54,414 nt of DNA from Azospirillum sp. OGB3. GTDB taxonomy: Bacteria; Pseudomonadota; Alphaproteobacteria; Azospirillales; Azospirillaceae. A program made the translations under genes and the position numbers. The DNA lies in the NCBI RefSeq assembly GCF_014192915.1, contig NZ_JACHYN010000027.1, forward strand, positions 1 through 54,414. The letters are read 5' to 3'. The notes under the pieces are model-generated. The model was given only the letters and a program-made list of their open reading frames with translations, did no database searches and was not told the DNA's origin. Below are positions 16,452-25,134 of the stretch, in pieces (the first letter of the stretch is position 1; each line of letters opens with the position of its first letter).

Positions 16452-19400
16452 TCAGGGGGTGGCGTCGCCGTCCGCTGCGTCGTCCGCCAACGCATTCCGC
16501 ACGGCCGCCGCGAGATCCGGCGGGGCGATCGGCTTGTGCAGCAGGGAGAAGCCGCTGCGGCTGGCCTCCCGGATGCGTTCCGGCGAGGTGTCGCCGGTCA
16601 GGATGATCCCCGGCACGGCGAGTCCGAAAGCGTCCCTCAGATGCCTGATGGCATCCGCCCCGGTTTCCGCACCGGCGAGACGGTAGTCGGCGATGACCAG
16701 ATCGGGCGGGCGCTGCCGGGTGAACAGCACCAATGCCGCCGCCCGGTCCACCGCGCCGAACACGTCGAACTCATACCGTTCGAGATACTGCCGGATGCTG
16801 TCGAGCACCACGGGGTCGTCGTCGATCACCAGCACACGCCGCCCGGCGCCGTCGAGCGGCGGTTCGGTGGCGGCCTCCTCCATCGCTTCGGCGTCGTCGG
16901 CGAGGGGAACGACGATTTCGAAGACCGATCCCCGGCCCGGATCCGATCGCACGCCGATCGGGTGGTGGAGCAGAAGGGCGAGACGGTCCACGATCGACAG
17001 GCCGAGGCCAAGCCCCTGGCGGCGGTCGCGGCCGAGATTGCCGACCTGATGGAACTCCTCGAAGATCGCCTTGAGCTGCCCTTCGGGGATTCCCCGCCCG
17101 GTGTCCCAGACCTGGACGCGCACCGCGCCGCCGGCACGGCGGCATCCGATGAGGATGCGCCCGCGGTCCGTGTACTTCACGGCGTTGGCGAGGAGGTTCT
17201 GGAGGATGCGGCCCAGCAGCTTCGGGTCGCTGCGGACGGTGACGCCGGTGTCGACCGAACGCAGCGTCAGTCCCGCGGCGTCGGCGAGCGGCCCGAACTC
17301 CTCGACCAGGCGGCCGATCAGCGTGCGCAGCCGGAACGGCTTCGCCTGGACGTCGACCACGCCGGCGTCCAGACGCGACACGTGCAGGATCTCCTCCAGC
17401 ATCAGGTGAAGGGCGGTCAGGGTGTTGCCCAGGCTGGTCAGCAGCCGCGCCGAGGCCGGCGGGAGATCCTGGCCGGACAGCAGGTGGTGGAACAGCACCG
17501 CGGCCTGCACGGGCTGGCGCAGGTCGTGGCTGGCGGCGGCCAGGAAACGGGTCTTGCCGGCGCTCGCCTGCTCCGCCACCGCCTTGGCGGCGTCCAGCGC
17601 CTGCCGGGCGCGGTTGCGTCCGGTCACGTCCTCGATGCCCAGCAGGATGAGCGGGCGCTCCGAACGGCTCAGCGGGCGGGCGTTGATCTCCAGCGCGCGC
17701 GGCCCCTCGGTGTCGTGTCCGGCGGTGATCTCCAGCGCCTCGATGGTGGAGCCGTCGGCGATCATCGCCTTCAGGCGTCTTTCCAGCGCGGCGTCCCGGA
17801 ACAGCCCGTCGGCCAACGCACCCATCGGATGCCCCAGCGTCGCCTCCGGCGTGGTGGCGAACATGCGGTAGTAAGCCTGGCTGGCGGCCGCCACCGTCAG
17901 GCCGGCGTCGAGCACCAGCAGGGCCTCGCGCACGGTGTCGACGATGGATTCGGCGAAGTCGCGGGCGGTCCGCACCGTATCCTGGATGGCCGCCCGCTCC
18001 ATGGCGAGGCCCAGGATGGTGGCGACGGCCTGCACGAACTCCACGTCGTCTTCGTCGAACCGGTTCGGCTGACGGCTGTACAGCGCCAGGACGGCCGGCG
18101 CCGTCGTGCCGTCGCCGCCGAAGGCGACGCCGACGCCGCTGGCGATTCCGGGGGCGGGTGGACCGCCGGACACCCGCCGGTCGGTGGCGAAATCGCCGAC
18201 GACGAAAGGCTGGCCGGACCGCAGGATCTGGCCGAGGTGCGACGAGGGATCGCCCGGCACCTCCCCGCGGGGCGCGGTCCCGGACTGGTCCCAGCCGCAG
18301 CCCTCCAGCATCCTCAACGTCCCGCCACCCCCCGAGGTGACGAAGATGCCGACGCTGTCGGCGCCGAACGTTTCGGCGATCAGGCTGGAGGCGGCCTGCA
18401 GCAGGGCGCCTATGGCCTCGTCGCCCAACGCCTTGCGGCCCAGGTCGGCGACCAGCTTCTGCTGCCGGACCCGCCCGGCGAGGATGGCGGCGGTGCGCTT
18501 CAGCGCCGTGACGTCGCTGAAGGTGATGACCGTCCCCTCGATCCGGTTGTCCTGCGTGCGGTAGGGATGGACCCGGCGCAGCAGCGTGTTGCCGCTCTCG
18601 GTCCGCACCTCGCGTTCCAGGGGCGACAGGGTGTCGAGGACCTTGCGGACATCGTCCATCAGTTCCGGATCGTTGAAATGGCGCGACACGTCGGTGATCG
18701 GCCGCCCGATGTCCGTCGGGATGAGCGAGAACAGGCGCGTCGCCGGGGCCGTGAAGCGCTTGATCCGCAGATCGGGCGACAGGAACAGCGTGGCGATGTC
18801 GGTGCTGGTCAGCAGGTTGGTCAGGTCGTTGGTCGCCGATTCCAGCTCGTCGACCTTCTCGTGGAGCTGGCTGTTGAGCGTGCCGAGTTCCTCGTTCAGC
18901 GACTGCAGCTCCTCCTTCGAGGTTTCCATCTCCTCGTTGGAGGATTGCAGCTCCTCGTTGATCGACAGGATCTCCTCGTTGGCCACGCGCAGGGCCTCGT
19001 TCGACGCCTCCAACTCCAGAATGGTGGCGCTCAGGTCCTCGCGGGTCACCCTCAGCTCGTGTTCGAGCTGCTCGACGACGGAGGCTTCGACGGACGCCTG
19101 CAGGTCGTCGGCGCCCCCGCCGCCGGCCGGGGATGCCGGCTCCATCACCGCGTCCCGGACGAAGGTGACCAGCAGCAGGTCCTCCCGCGCCTGCGGCGGG
19201 CGGACCGGGGCCACGGTGACGGTGAGCAGGGACAGCACGCCGCCCCGCGTCTGCCGGACCCTGCTGACGGTCACCCGCTGCCCCGACTCCAGGGCGCGCT
19301 TCACGGCGCCGCGCACCTTCAGGCGCAGGTCGCCGCGCATCATGGCCATCAGGTCCTGCGGCATCTCCCCGGTCGGCAGGTCGAGGAAATCGCTGGTCGG

Positions 19401-21083
19401 GCCGTACAGGTAGAGGATGCGGTGCTGCTGGTCGATCAGCACGGCCGCGGGCGCATAGGCGAGCAGCAGCGCGTGCCGGGTGATCTCGGCCGGGCTGACC
19501 CGCGCCGTGACGGGCGGCACCGGGATCGTCCCCACCGGCACGCCGACGGTCCGCGGCAGGGCTGGGCTGTACCGGCGGCCGTTGCCGAGCTTGCGGTACA
19601 GGCGCCATTTCTTGGACAGCGGCGCGAACAGGTCGGTGCGGTGACCGATGGTCTCGGCCGATCCCAGGAAGAGGCCGCCGCCGTCGTCCAGGCCGAAATG
19701 AAACAGGTCGAGGATCGACCGCTGGACCTTCGGGTCGATGTAGATCAGGACGTTGCGGCAACTGATCAGGTCGAGATTGGAAAAGGGCGGATCGCTGATC
19801 ATGTTCTGAACGGCGAAGGTGACCGTTTCCCGCAGCGTCCGGTTGACCTTGTAACCGGCATCGACGCGGGTGAAGAAGCGGGCCAGCCGTTCCGCCGAGA
19901 CATCGACCGCGATGGTTTCCGGGTAGACGCCGGTTCGTGCGACGTCCAGCGCGTGCACGTCGATGTCGGTGCCGAACACCTTGACGTCGCAGGATCGGTT
20001 CGCCGCCGCGCAGGCTTCCATCAGAAGCATGGCGATGGAGTAGACCTCCTCGCCGGTAGCGCAGCCGGGGACCCAGACCCGGATCGGCCGGTCGGAGCTG
20101 CGGCTTCGCACCAGCGGGCCGAGAATGACCTCGTTGAGGACGTCGAAGGCTTCCGGATCGCGGAAGAAGCGGGTCACGCTGATCAGGATGTCGCGCGACA
20201 GCTGCTCGACCTCGCCGGGATGGGTTCCCAGGAACTCGCGGTAGTGGCGCATGCTGTCGATCTGGTGGATGCCCATGCGCCGTTCGATGCGGCGCACCAG
20301 CGTGCGCGTCTTGTAGGCCCGGTAGTCGTGGCGGCTCCGCGCCCGCATCAGTTCGAGAATGTGGTCGAAGTCCTCCCCGTCGGATTGGGGGATTTCGGAT
20401 CGGGAATCGTCGTCGTCCCCGCCGCCGTCGCGGACGTAGGGCTGGCGGACGTAGCGGAGCAGCGCCTCGGCCATCCGCTCCGGAGGCAGCACGTAATCGG
20501 CCAGACCGGTCGCGATCGCGCTGCTCGGCATGCCCTCGAACGCCGCCGTCGCGGGGTCCTGGACGACGACCAGACCGCCGCACTCCTTGATCGCCTTCAA
20601 CCCGGTCGTGCCGTCAGCCCCCGACCCGGACAGCACGACGCAGATGGCGCCCTGCGCCCATTCGGCGGCCAGGGACCGGAAGAAGACGTCGATCGGCAGC
20701 GCGGCCGCTTCGTTCGCCGCCGTGCCGAGGGCGAAGCGTCCCCGTGTCATGGACAGCATGCGGCCCGCCGGGGCGACGTAGATGTGGTCCGCCTCGACCG
20801 GCATTCCGTCTTCGGCCGTGCGGACCGGCAACGGCGTGGCCTTCTCCAGCAGATCGACCATCAGCCGTTCGTTGTTCGGCGTGCGGTGCTGAAGGACGAC
20901 AAGGGCAAGCCCGCTCGCCTCCGGGACGGCCTGCAGCAGGGCGGTGATGGCTTTCAACCCGCCCGCCGACGCGCCGATCCCGACGACGGCGACCGGTCCG
21001 CCCGAACGCTTGACCGGCGTGGTTATCCCAGGACCGGTTTGCGCGTCGTCCTGCCCGGTGAGGTCGTTGGGAGCGGTCATCAT
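16452..21083 (-). CDS. CheB-CheR-PAS-GAF-histidine kinase-receiver fusion protein
   Basis: This 1543-residue protein joins several modules. A CheB methylesterase (30-215) has its putative triad at Ser39, His66 and Asp157. A CheR methyltransferase (235-500) contains WVPGCATGEEVYSIAMLL. A Glu-rich coiled coil (665-755, with NEELQSSNEEMETSKEELQ) leads to a PAS domain (755-865), GAF (880-1035) and a second PAS (1040-1160). HisKA with His1186 (AAASHDLRQP) and HATPase (1240-1395; LLANAVKYTDRG, GLGLGLSIV) follow, then a receiver (1413-1535) with Asp1466 and Lys1517. CheB/CheR/PAS fusions are known sensory proteins; here they are in cis with a full hybrid kinase and no output domain. No chemoreceptor gene is adjacent. 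GAGG precedes the start. Confidence 0.92.
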   Translation of the reverse strand: MMTAPNDLTGQDDAQTGPGITTPVKRSGGPVAVVGIGASAGGLKAITALLQAVPEASGLALVVLQHRTPNNERLMVDLLEKATPLPVRTAEDGMPVEADHIYVAPAGRMLSMTRGRFALGTAANEAAALPIDVFFRSLAAEWAQGAICVVLSGSGADGTTGLKAIKECGGLVVVQDPATAAFEGMPSSAIATGLADYVLPPERMAEALLRYVRQPYVRDGGGDDDDSRSEIPQSDGEDFDHILELMRARSRHDYRAYKTRTLVRRIERRMGIHQIDSMRHYREFLGTHPGEVEQLSRDILISVTRFFRDPEAFDVLNEVILGPLVRSRSSDRPIRVWVPGCATGEEVYSIAMLLMEACAAANRSCDVKVFGTDIDVHALDVARTGVYPETIAVDVSAERLARFFTRVDAGYKVNRTLRETVTFAVQNMISDPPFSNLDLISCRNVLIYIDPKVQRSILDLFHFGLDDGGGLFLGSAETIGHRTDLFAPLSKKWRLYRKLGNGRRYSPALPRTVGVPVGTIPVPPVTARVSPAEITRHALLLAYAPAAVLIDQQHRILYLYGPTSDFLDLPTGEMPQDLMAMMRGDLRLKVRGAVKRALESGQRVTVSRVRQTRGGVLSLLTVTVAPVRPPQAREDLLLVTFVRDAVMEPASPAGGGGADDLQASVEASVVEQLEHELRVTREDLSATILELEASNEALRVANEEILSINEELQSSNEEMETSKEELQSLNEELGTLNSQLHEKVDELESATNDLTNLLTSTDIATLFLSPDLRIKRFTAPATRLFSLIPTDIGRPITDVSRHFNDPELMDDVRKVLDTLSPLEREVRTESGNTLLRRVHPYRTQDNRIEGTVITFSDVTALKRTAAILAGRVRQQKLVADLGRKALGDEAIGALLQAASSLIAETFGADSVGIFVTSGGGGTLRMLEGCGWDQSGTAPRGEVPGDPSSHLGQILRSGQPFVVGDFATDRRVSGGPPAPGIASGVGVAFGGDGTTAPAVLALYSRQPNRFDEDDVEFVQAVATILGLAMERAAIQDTVRTARDFAESIVDTVREALLVLDAGLTVAAASQAYYRMFATTPEATLGHPMGALADGLFRDAALERRLKAMIADGSTIEALEITAGHDTEGPRALEINARPLSRSERPLILLGIEDVTGRNRARQALDAAKAVAEQASAGKTRFLAAASHDLRQPVQAAVLFHHLLSGQDLPPASARLLTSLGNTLTALHLMLEEILHVSRLDAGVVDVQAKPFRLRTLIGRLVEEFGPLADAAGLTLRSVDTGVTVRSDPKLLGRILQNLLANAVKYTDRGRILIGCRRAGGAVRVQVWDTGRGIPEGQLKAIFEEFHQVGNLGRDRRQGLGLGLSIVDRLALLLHHPIGVRSDPGRGSVFEIVVPLADDAEAMEEAATEPPLDGAGRRVLVIDDDPVVLDSIRQYLERYEFDVFGAVDRAAALVLFTRQRPPDLVIADYRLAGAETGADAIRHLRDAFGLAVPGIILTGDTSPERIREASRSGFSLLHKPIAPPDLAAAVRNALADDAADGDATP

Positions 21084-21644
21084 GCCCTCAAGTCCGCCGA
21101 ACGGGACCCGCGCCCCAAGACCTCGGCATTGTGCGTTTCCAGCTTGCGATTCGAACGACGCATCGATCGGCTGTCGGTATCCAAGCCGGCGGGAGCCGTC
21201 GACAAACGGGTTAAAGAGCCAGCATCGCAGAGATATTAGAATTCAGCGCGTCTTCGCTAGGAAAGTCAACAAGCGTACGTCGTATTTCCGAGGCATCGGT
21301 CGACTTTCTTGGGAATTATTTCTCGATCCATGAAGCATTGGCGAGACGTCCAATGGTTGGCAAGATTTCCACGGGAGCGTCCCGCACCGACGTGACGTTT
21401 TTTACCCGAACCGGAAGGGCGATCATCGGCCCTGGCCTCGATGGACACTTGGCATGCCGCCGTTGCTCCCAACCGATACGGTGACGCGCCCGCCGCCTTT
21501 ATATGGTACGCAATCCGCCGTGGACTGTTGTGGCATGACCATCTCCCTTGGTCACATTCCTGGCACGGCCACCGGCTGCATCGCAAGCGCCGCCGGCGGA
21601 CGGGGCCGTCGCCCGAAACCGGTTCCAGCGAAGCGAGGCCGCCT
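21084..21644. other. Divergent intergenic region
   Basis: No gene is supported. It separates the divergent CheB-CheR-kinase and permease genes and should hold both promoters. The 21235-21330 part is AT-richer. The permease reading frame stays open through 21441-21644, but that stretch is Arg/His-rich and unlike a membrane protein. Confidence 0.5.
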
Positions 21645-23423
21645 TTGACCCTTGATCAGGTTCTGGCCGTCACGATCCTCATCGGGCTGGTGACGTTGTT
21701 CGTCTGGAACCGGCTGCGCTACGATCTGGCGGCGCTGCTCGGACTTCTCGTCGCGATGGCGGGCGGCGTTGTCCCGCCGGACCGGGCCTTCGCCGGGTTC
21801 AGCGATCCGGTGGTGGTGATCGTCGCGTCGGCGCTCGTCGTCAGTGCAGGGGTCGGCAAGTCGGGCGTGATCGGACGGGCCGTCAGGAATCTGGAGCCCC
21901 ACATGCGGACGACCGGAATGCAGGTGGCGGTTCTGACGGGCAGTGTCGCCGTCCTATCCGCCTTCATGAAGAACATCGGTGCCTTGGCGATCTTTCTGCC
22001 GATCGCCATGCAGATCGCCCGGCGCAGCGGCACCCCGGCCTCCAAGCTCCTTATGCCGATGGCGTTCGGATCGCTGATCGGGGGCCTCGTGACGCTGATC
22101 GGCACATCCCCCAACATCCTCGTCTCGCGCGTGCGCGCCGAACTTACCGGCACGCCATTCGCCATGTTCGATTTCGCGCCGGTCGGCCTCGGCATCGTGA
22201 TGATGGGCTTTGCCTTCCTGGTGATCGGCTGGCGGCTGTTGCCGGGCGGACGCCAGGGGGCGAAGCCGGCGGCGGCGGCCTTCAACGTCGATCCCTATCT
22301 TTCGGAGGTGCGCCTGCCGGTCACGTCGCCTCTGGTTGGGAAAACGGTGGCCGATCTGGAGGCCCTCGGCGAGGGTGGCGTCAGCGTGATCGCCATCATT
22401 CGCGAATTGGAAAGGCGTTACGTCCCCGCGGGGCATTGGACGCTGTTCGCCGACGATATTCTTGTCCTGCAAAGCGACCCACACACTCTGAAGGCGATCA
22501 TGAGCGACGCGGGCCTGCGTCTCGAAGGGGCCGGCAAGGGGTTGTCCAAAGGACTGCCGGCCAGCGACATCGGCGTGGTCGAGGCCGTCGTGATGACGAA
22601 CTCGCCTCTGATCGCCCACTCGCCGGCGGAGTTGGGGTTGCGCCAGAGGCACGGCGTGAACCTTCTCGGCATCAGCCGCCACGGCGACCTGATCGCCACG
22701 CGCCTCCGCAATCTCCGCTTCCAGGCCGGCGACGTCCTCGTCCTGGCGGGAAGCGTGGACGCCATGCCGGAGACCTTGCGCGGTCTTGGCTGCCTGCCGC
22801 TCGTCGACCGGGCGACAGGGCTGGAGCGGCGGCGCCAGGAGTACCTGCCGCTCGTGCTGCTCGCGCTCGCCGTGGGGACGGTTGCGCTCGACCTGATTCC
22901 GGTGATGGCGGCCTTCTTTGGGGCCGCGGTGCTGATCGTGCTGTTCGGTGTCCTGACTTTGCGGGAGGCCTATCAGGCGATCGAACTGCCGATCCTGGTC
23001 CTGCTCGCCTGTCTGATCCCGATCAGCGACGCGTTCGACCGCACGGGCACGGCGGATCTGGTTGCCGAAGGACTCGCCGTGATCGCCGGGGCCTTGCCTC
23101 CGGCCGGGGTGGTCACGCTCGTCCTGGTGACGGCGATGACACTGACGCCTTTCCTCAACAACGCGGCGACGGCACTGATCATGGCACCGATAGCGGTGAG
23201 CCTGGCGCAGAGGCTCGGCATGAATCCCGATCCCCTGCTGATGGCCGTGGCCGTCGGTGCCGCCTGTGACTTCCTTACCCCGATCGGGCACCAATGCAAC
23301 ACGCTGGTCATGGGTCCCGGCGGCTACCGCTTCGGTGATTACTGGCGGCTCGGCCTGCCGCTCTCGGTGATCGTCGTCGTCGTCGGGTCCGTTCTCATTC
23401 CGCTGGTCTGGCGGTTGAGGTGA
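21645..23423 (+). CDS. SLC13-type permease with two RCK_C (TrkA-C) domains
   Basis: The 592-residue product has two blocks of membrane spans (about 2-205 and 400-590) separated by two TrkA-C domains (about 217-285 and 311-382), the layout of SLC13/DASS-type anion permeases with inserted RCK_C domains. Conserved blocks are FMKNIGALAIFLPIAMQIAR, LIGTSPNILVSRVR and FLNNAATALIMAPIAVSLAQ. The substrate is unknown; sulfate, dicarboxylates and arsenite are possibilities in related families. A TTG start is chosen because GCGAGG precedes it and LTLDQVLAVTILIGLVTLF begins the first span; the upstream open frame is not protein-like. A hairpin follows the gene. Confidence 0.85.
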   Translation: MTLDQVLAVTILIGLVTLFVWNRLRYDLAALLGLLVAMAGGVVPPDRAFAGFSDPVVVIVASALVVSAGVGKSGVIGRAVRNLEPHMRTTGMQVAVLTGSVAVLSAFMKNIGALAIFLPIAMQIARRSGTPASKLLMPMAFGSLIGGLVTLIGTSPNILVSRVRAELTGTPFAMFDFAPVGLGIVMMGFAFLVIGWRLLPGGRQGAKPAAAAFNVDPYLSEVRLPVTSPLVGKTVADLEALGEGGVSVIAIIRELERRYVPAGHWTLFADDILVLQSDPHTLKAIMSDAGLRLEGAGKGLSKGLPASDIGVVEAVVMTNSPLIAHSPAELGLRQRHGVNLLGISRHGDLIATRLRNLRFQAGDVLVLAGSVDAMPETLRGLGCLPLVDRATGLERRRQEYLPLVLLALAVGTVALDLIPVMAAFFGAAVLIVLFGVLTLREAYQAIELPILVLLACLIPISDAFDRTGTADLVAEGLAVIAGALPPAGVVTLVLVTAMTLTPFLNNAATALIMAPIAVSLAQRLGMNPDPLLMAVAVGAACDFLTPIGHQCNTLVMGPGGYRFGDYWRLGLPLSVIVVVVGSVLIPLVWRLR

Positions 23424-23446
23424 CGGTGGTGGCATTGCCATCCACC

Positions 23447-23462
23447 CGCGCCGAAAGGCGCG
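23447..23462 (+). terminator. Hairpin after permease gene
   Basis: CGCGCC-GAAA-GGCGCG is a stable GNRA-type tetraloop hairpin 23 bases past the permease stop. No long T-run follows, but the position supports transcription termination. The remaining bases up to the recombinase gene hold no convincing gene. Confidence 0.5.
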
Positions 23463-23701
23463 CTCCAATTCAAACGGTCGTTCAGGAAATGACGCGGCCA
23501 TGAGCCGCTTCAAGGTGAAACGCGCCCGGTTCGTCGGAAGCTGGTCTGGCCGGATCACACTGGCGTGGCGGCAACCTGGCGGGTCGGCGCGATGTCTTGC
23601 TCACTCAGTCCGGCGGGATCACGGGGGCCGTCGCACGATGCTGCGCACCACAAACAAGGCACGGACGCACTCCCGGTCGGGATCATGATCCGATGCGTGG
23701 G

Positions 23702-24610
23702 CTATTTCACCGCCACGCGATGCTCGCGCTCCAGCAACCCTTGCGCCCGCGCGCGGTCCAGCAGGCTCTTGACCGAGGCCGCCGCCCAGGTGCGCCCACC
23801 CCGCGGCGTGGTCTCCCGCATCGCCTCCAGTTGGGCGCCGATGGCCCGCAGCGACAGTTTGGGGTTCGCGCGGGCGATGCCGGCGACCAGCACCATGAGC
23901 CGGTCATCCCCGCGCACCGACGGCACCTTGTCCAATAGCGCCCGGTCGGCCAGCCCCTCGGCGACGAAGGCGCGGATGGCACGGCGCAGCCGTTCGGCCG
24001 TCCAGTGCCGGGCCGGCGGCAGTTTGGCATTGACGGCGCGGGTCACCGCCGCCCAGGAGCGGGACGGCCGGAGGCGCCGCACGACGGGCAGCCACTCCTC
24101 CGCCGTGCGGGTCAGCTCCAGCAGGTAGAGCTGGCGCTGCCGGTCGGCGAGGCGCTGCGCGGTCGCTGTGTCGCCCTGCTTCAGCTTGGGATTGCCGCCG
24201 ACCCGGCCGCGTGCCTTGGCCGCCGCCAGCCCGGACCGCGTGCGTTCGCGGATCAGCGAGCGCTCGTACTCGGCCACGGCGCCGAGCATCTGCAGCACCA
24301 GCGTGCCGTGCGGGCTGGCGGTGTCGATCGGGCTGGTCAAGCAACGGAAGTGGCAGCCGCGACCGCGCAGATCCTCGATCACCTCCAGCAGGTGGGCCAG
24401 CGAGCGGCCGAGCCGGTCGAGTTTCCAGATGACCAGCGTGTCGCCGCGGGCGATGCGGGCAAGCGCCCGCGCCAGCTCCGGCCGGGCCCGGGACGCGCCC
24501 GATGCCTTCTCCTCGAAAATCTCCGTGCAGCCGGCGGCGCGCAGCGCGTCCAGCTGACCGGCCGTGGTCTGCTCGTCGGTCGAGACGCGCGCGTAGCCGA
24601 TGAGGGCCAT
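23702..24610 (-). CDS. Serine recombinase (resolvase/invertase family)
   Basis: The 302-residue product has an N-terminal resolvase catalytic domain (residues 2-140). The nucleophile Ser10 is in IGYARVSTDEQ, and WKLDRLGRS, HGTLVLQMLGAVAEYERSL and ERTRSGLAAAKARG are present. The C-terminal part (about 150-300) is longer than the 40-residue HTH of Tn3 resolvases and seems to contain two helical winged-helix-like segments. It probably resolves plasmid multimers or co-integrates. GGAGAAGGGA precedes the start. No Tn3 transposase accompanies it, so a maintenance role fits. Two 28-base dyads that could be its sites lie about 410 bases upstream. Confidence 0.9.
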   Translation of the reverse strand: MALIGYARVSTDEQTTAGQLDALRAAGCTEIFEEKASGASRARPELARALARIARGDTLVIWKLDRLGRSLAHLLEVIEDLRGRGCHFRCLTSPIDTASPHGTLVLQMLGAVAEYERSLIRERTRSGLAAAKARGRVGGNPKLKQGDTATAQRLADRQRQLYLLELTRTAEEWLPVVRRLRPSRSWAAVTRAVNAKLPPARHWTAERLRRAIRAFVAEGLADRALLDKVPSVRGDDRLMVLVAGIARANPKLSLRAIGAQLEAMRETTPRGGRTWAAASVKSLLDRARAQGLLEREHRVAVK

Positions 24611-24894
24611 TCCCTTCTCCCAAGCCGGAAAAAGACCTCCGGAGGCCCCCTTTGTAAAGTCTGGGAGAATGAGAGTAAACGACCGTTTCAGGGCGCGCCA
24701 ATTCCTTTACAGCGACCGGGCGGCTGGTCGCCCGTGATCGGGAGCGTCCCAAAGGAGATCTGCGACGTGGATCAGGGCGCCGGACCGCGGGCCGCAAAAC
24801 CGGGCTGCGGATATTGGCGGAATGGCTTGGCGATCCCGCCAGAACTGAGCCCCTGACGCGCTTGGAGTGGCCGATCTCGGCGGCGGCGGTCCGG

Positions 24895-24993
24895 TTCTAA
24901 ACCGATCCACTCTCTTCTAAACGGATCTGGTCTGCAAAACGCCGGCCAGGACAGGGCGGAATCCGCGGAAAGCCGGCTTCTAAACTGATCCAC
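24895..24993 (+). repeat. Three degenerate direct repeats TTCTAAACnGATC
   Basis: TTCTAAACCGATCCAC (24895-24910), TTCTAAACGGATCTGG (24915-24930) and TTCTAAACTGATCCAC (24978-24993) share 11-15 of 16 positions. They lie upstream of the DUF1612-like gene. They could be operator sites for that DNA-binding protein; this is inference from position. Confidence 0.6.
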
Positions 24994-25020
24994 CCGACAA
25001 CGACAAGGTCGCGTCAAGAA

Positions 25021-25081
25021 ACGTCGCATAAGTGCCCTTATCCGACGTTACCATGTCGCGCGCAAACGGCATTTTTCGACA
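25021..25081. promoter_or_regulatory. Candidate serine-recombinase binding sites (res-like)
   Basis: Two 28-base dyads lie six bases apart. The first (25021-25048) has arms ACGTCGCATAAG and CTTATCCGACGT, which include GTCnnATA ... TATnnGAC, the half-site pattern of Tn3-type resolvases. The second (25054-25081) begins TGTCG and ends CGACA. The 28-base length equals a typical res subsite. The nearest recombinase gene starts about 410 bases away. Confidence 0.4.
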
Positions 25082-25134
25082 CTGATGAATAGGGCTATTA
25101 TCCCCTCGTTTGCTCGTCGATCACGGACCGCGCG

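Larger units (their letters stand above)
24611..25134. other. Intergenic region with repeats between recombinase and DUF1612-like gene
   Basis: No intact gene is seen. The region separates the minus-strand recombinase gene from the plus-strand DUF1612-like gene. It contains three degenerate 16-base repeats and two 28-base dyads, both listed separately. The rest may be decayed mobile-element sequence, but I could not assign it. Confidence 0.5.

Noticed and set aside
15342..21239. 1965-codon plus-strand open frame opposite the CheB-CheR-kinase gene
   Set aside because: It is antisense to a gene with clear domains throughout. High GC content removes stop codons, and the product is Arg/Gln/Gly-rich with no recognisable domain.
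21441..21644. Extended N-terminus of the SLC13-type permease
   Set aside because: The extra 68 residues are His/Arg-rich and lack a ribosome binding site; the TTG with GCGAGG upstream fits the first membrane span.
23500..23688. 62-codon plus-strand frame between permease and recombinase genes
   Set aside because: No ribosome binding site, basic low-complexity composition, no domain.
24611..24900. Possible transposase debris downstream of the recombinase promoter
   Set aside because: Conceptual translations gave no motif I could tie to a family.
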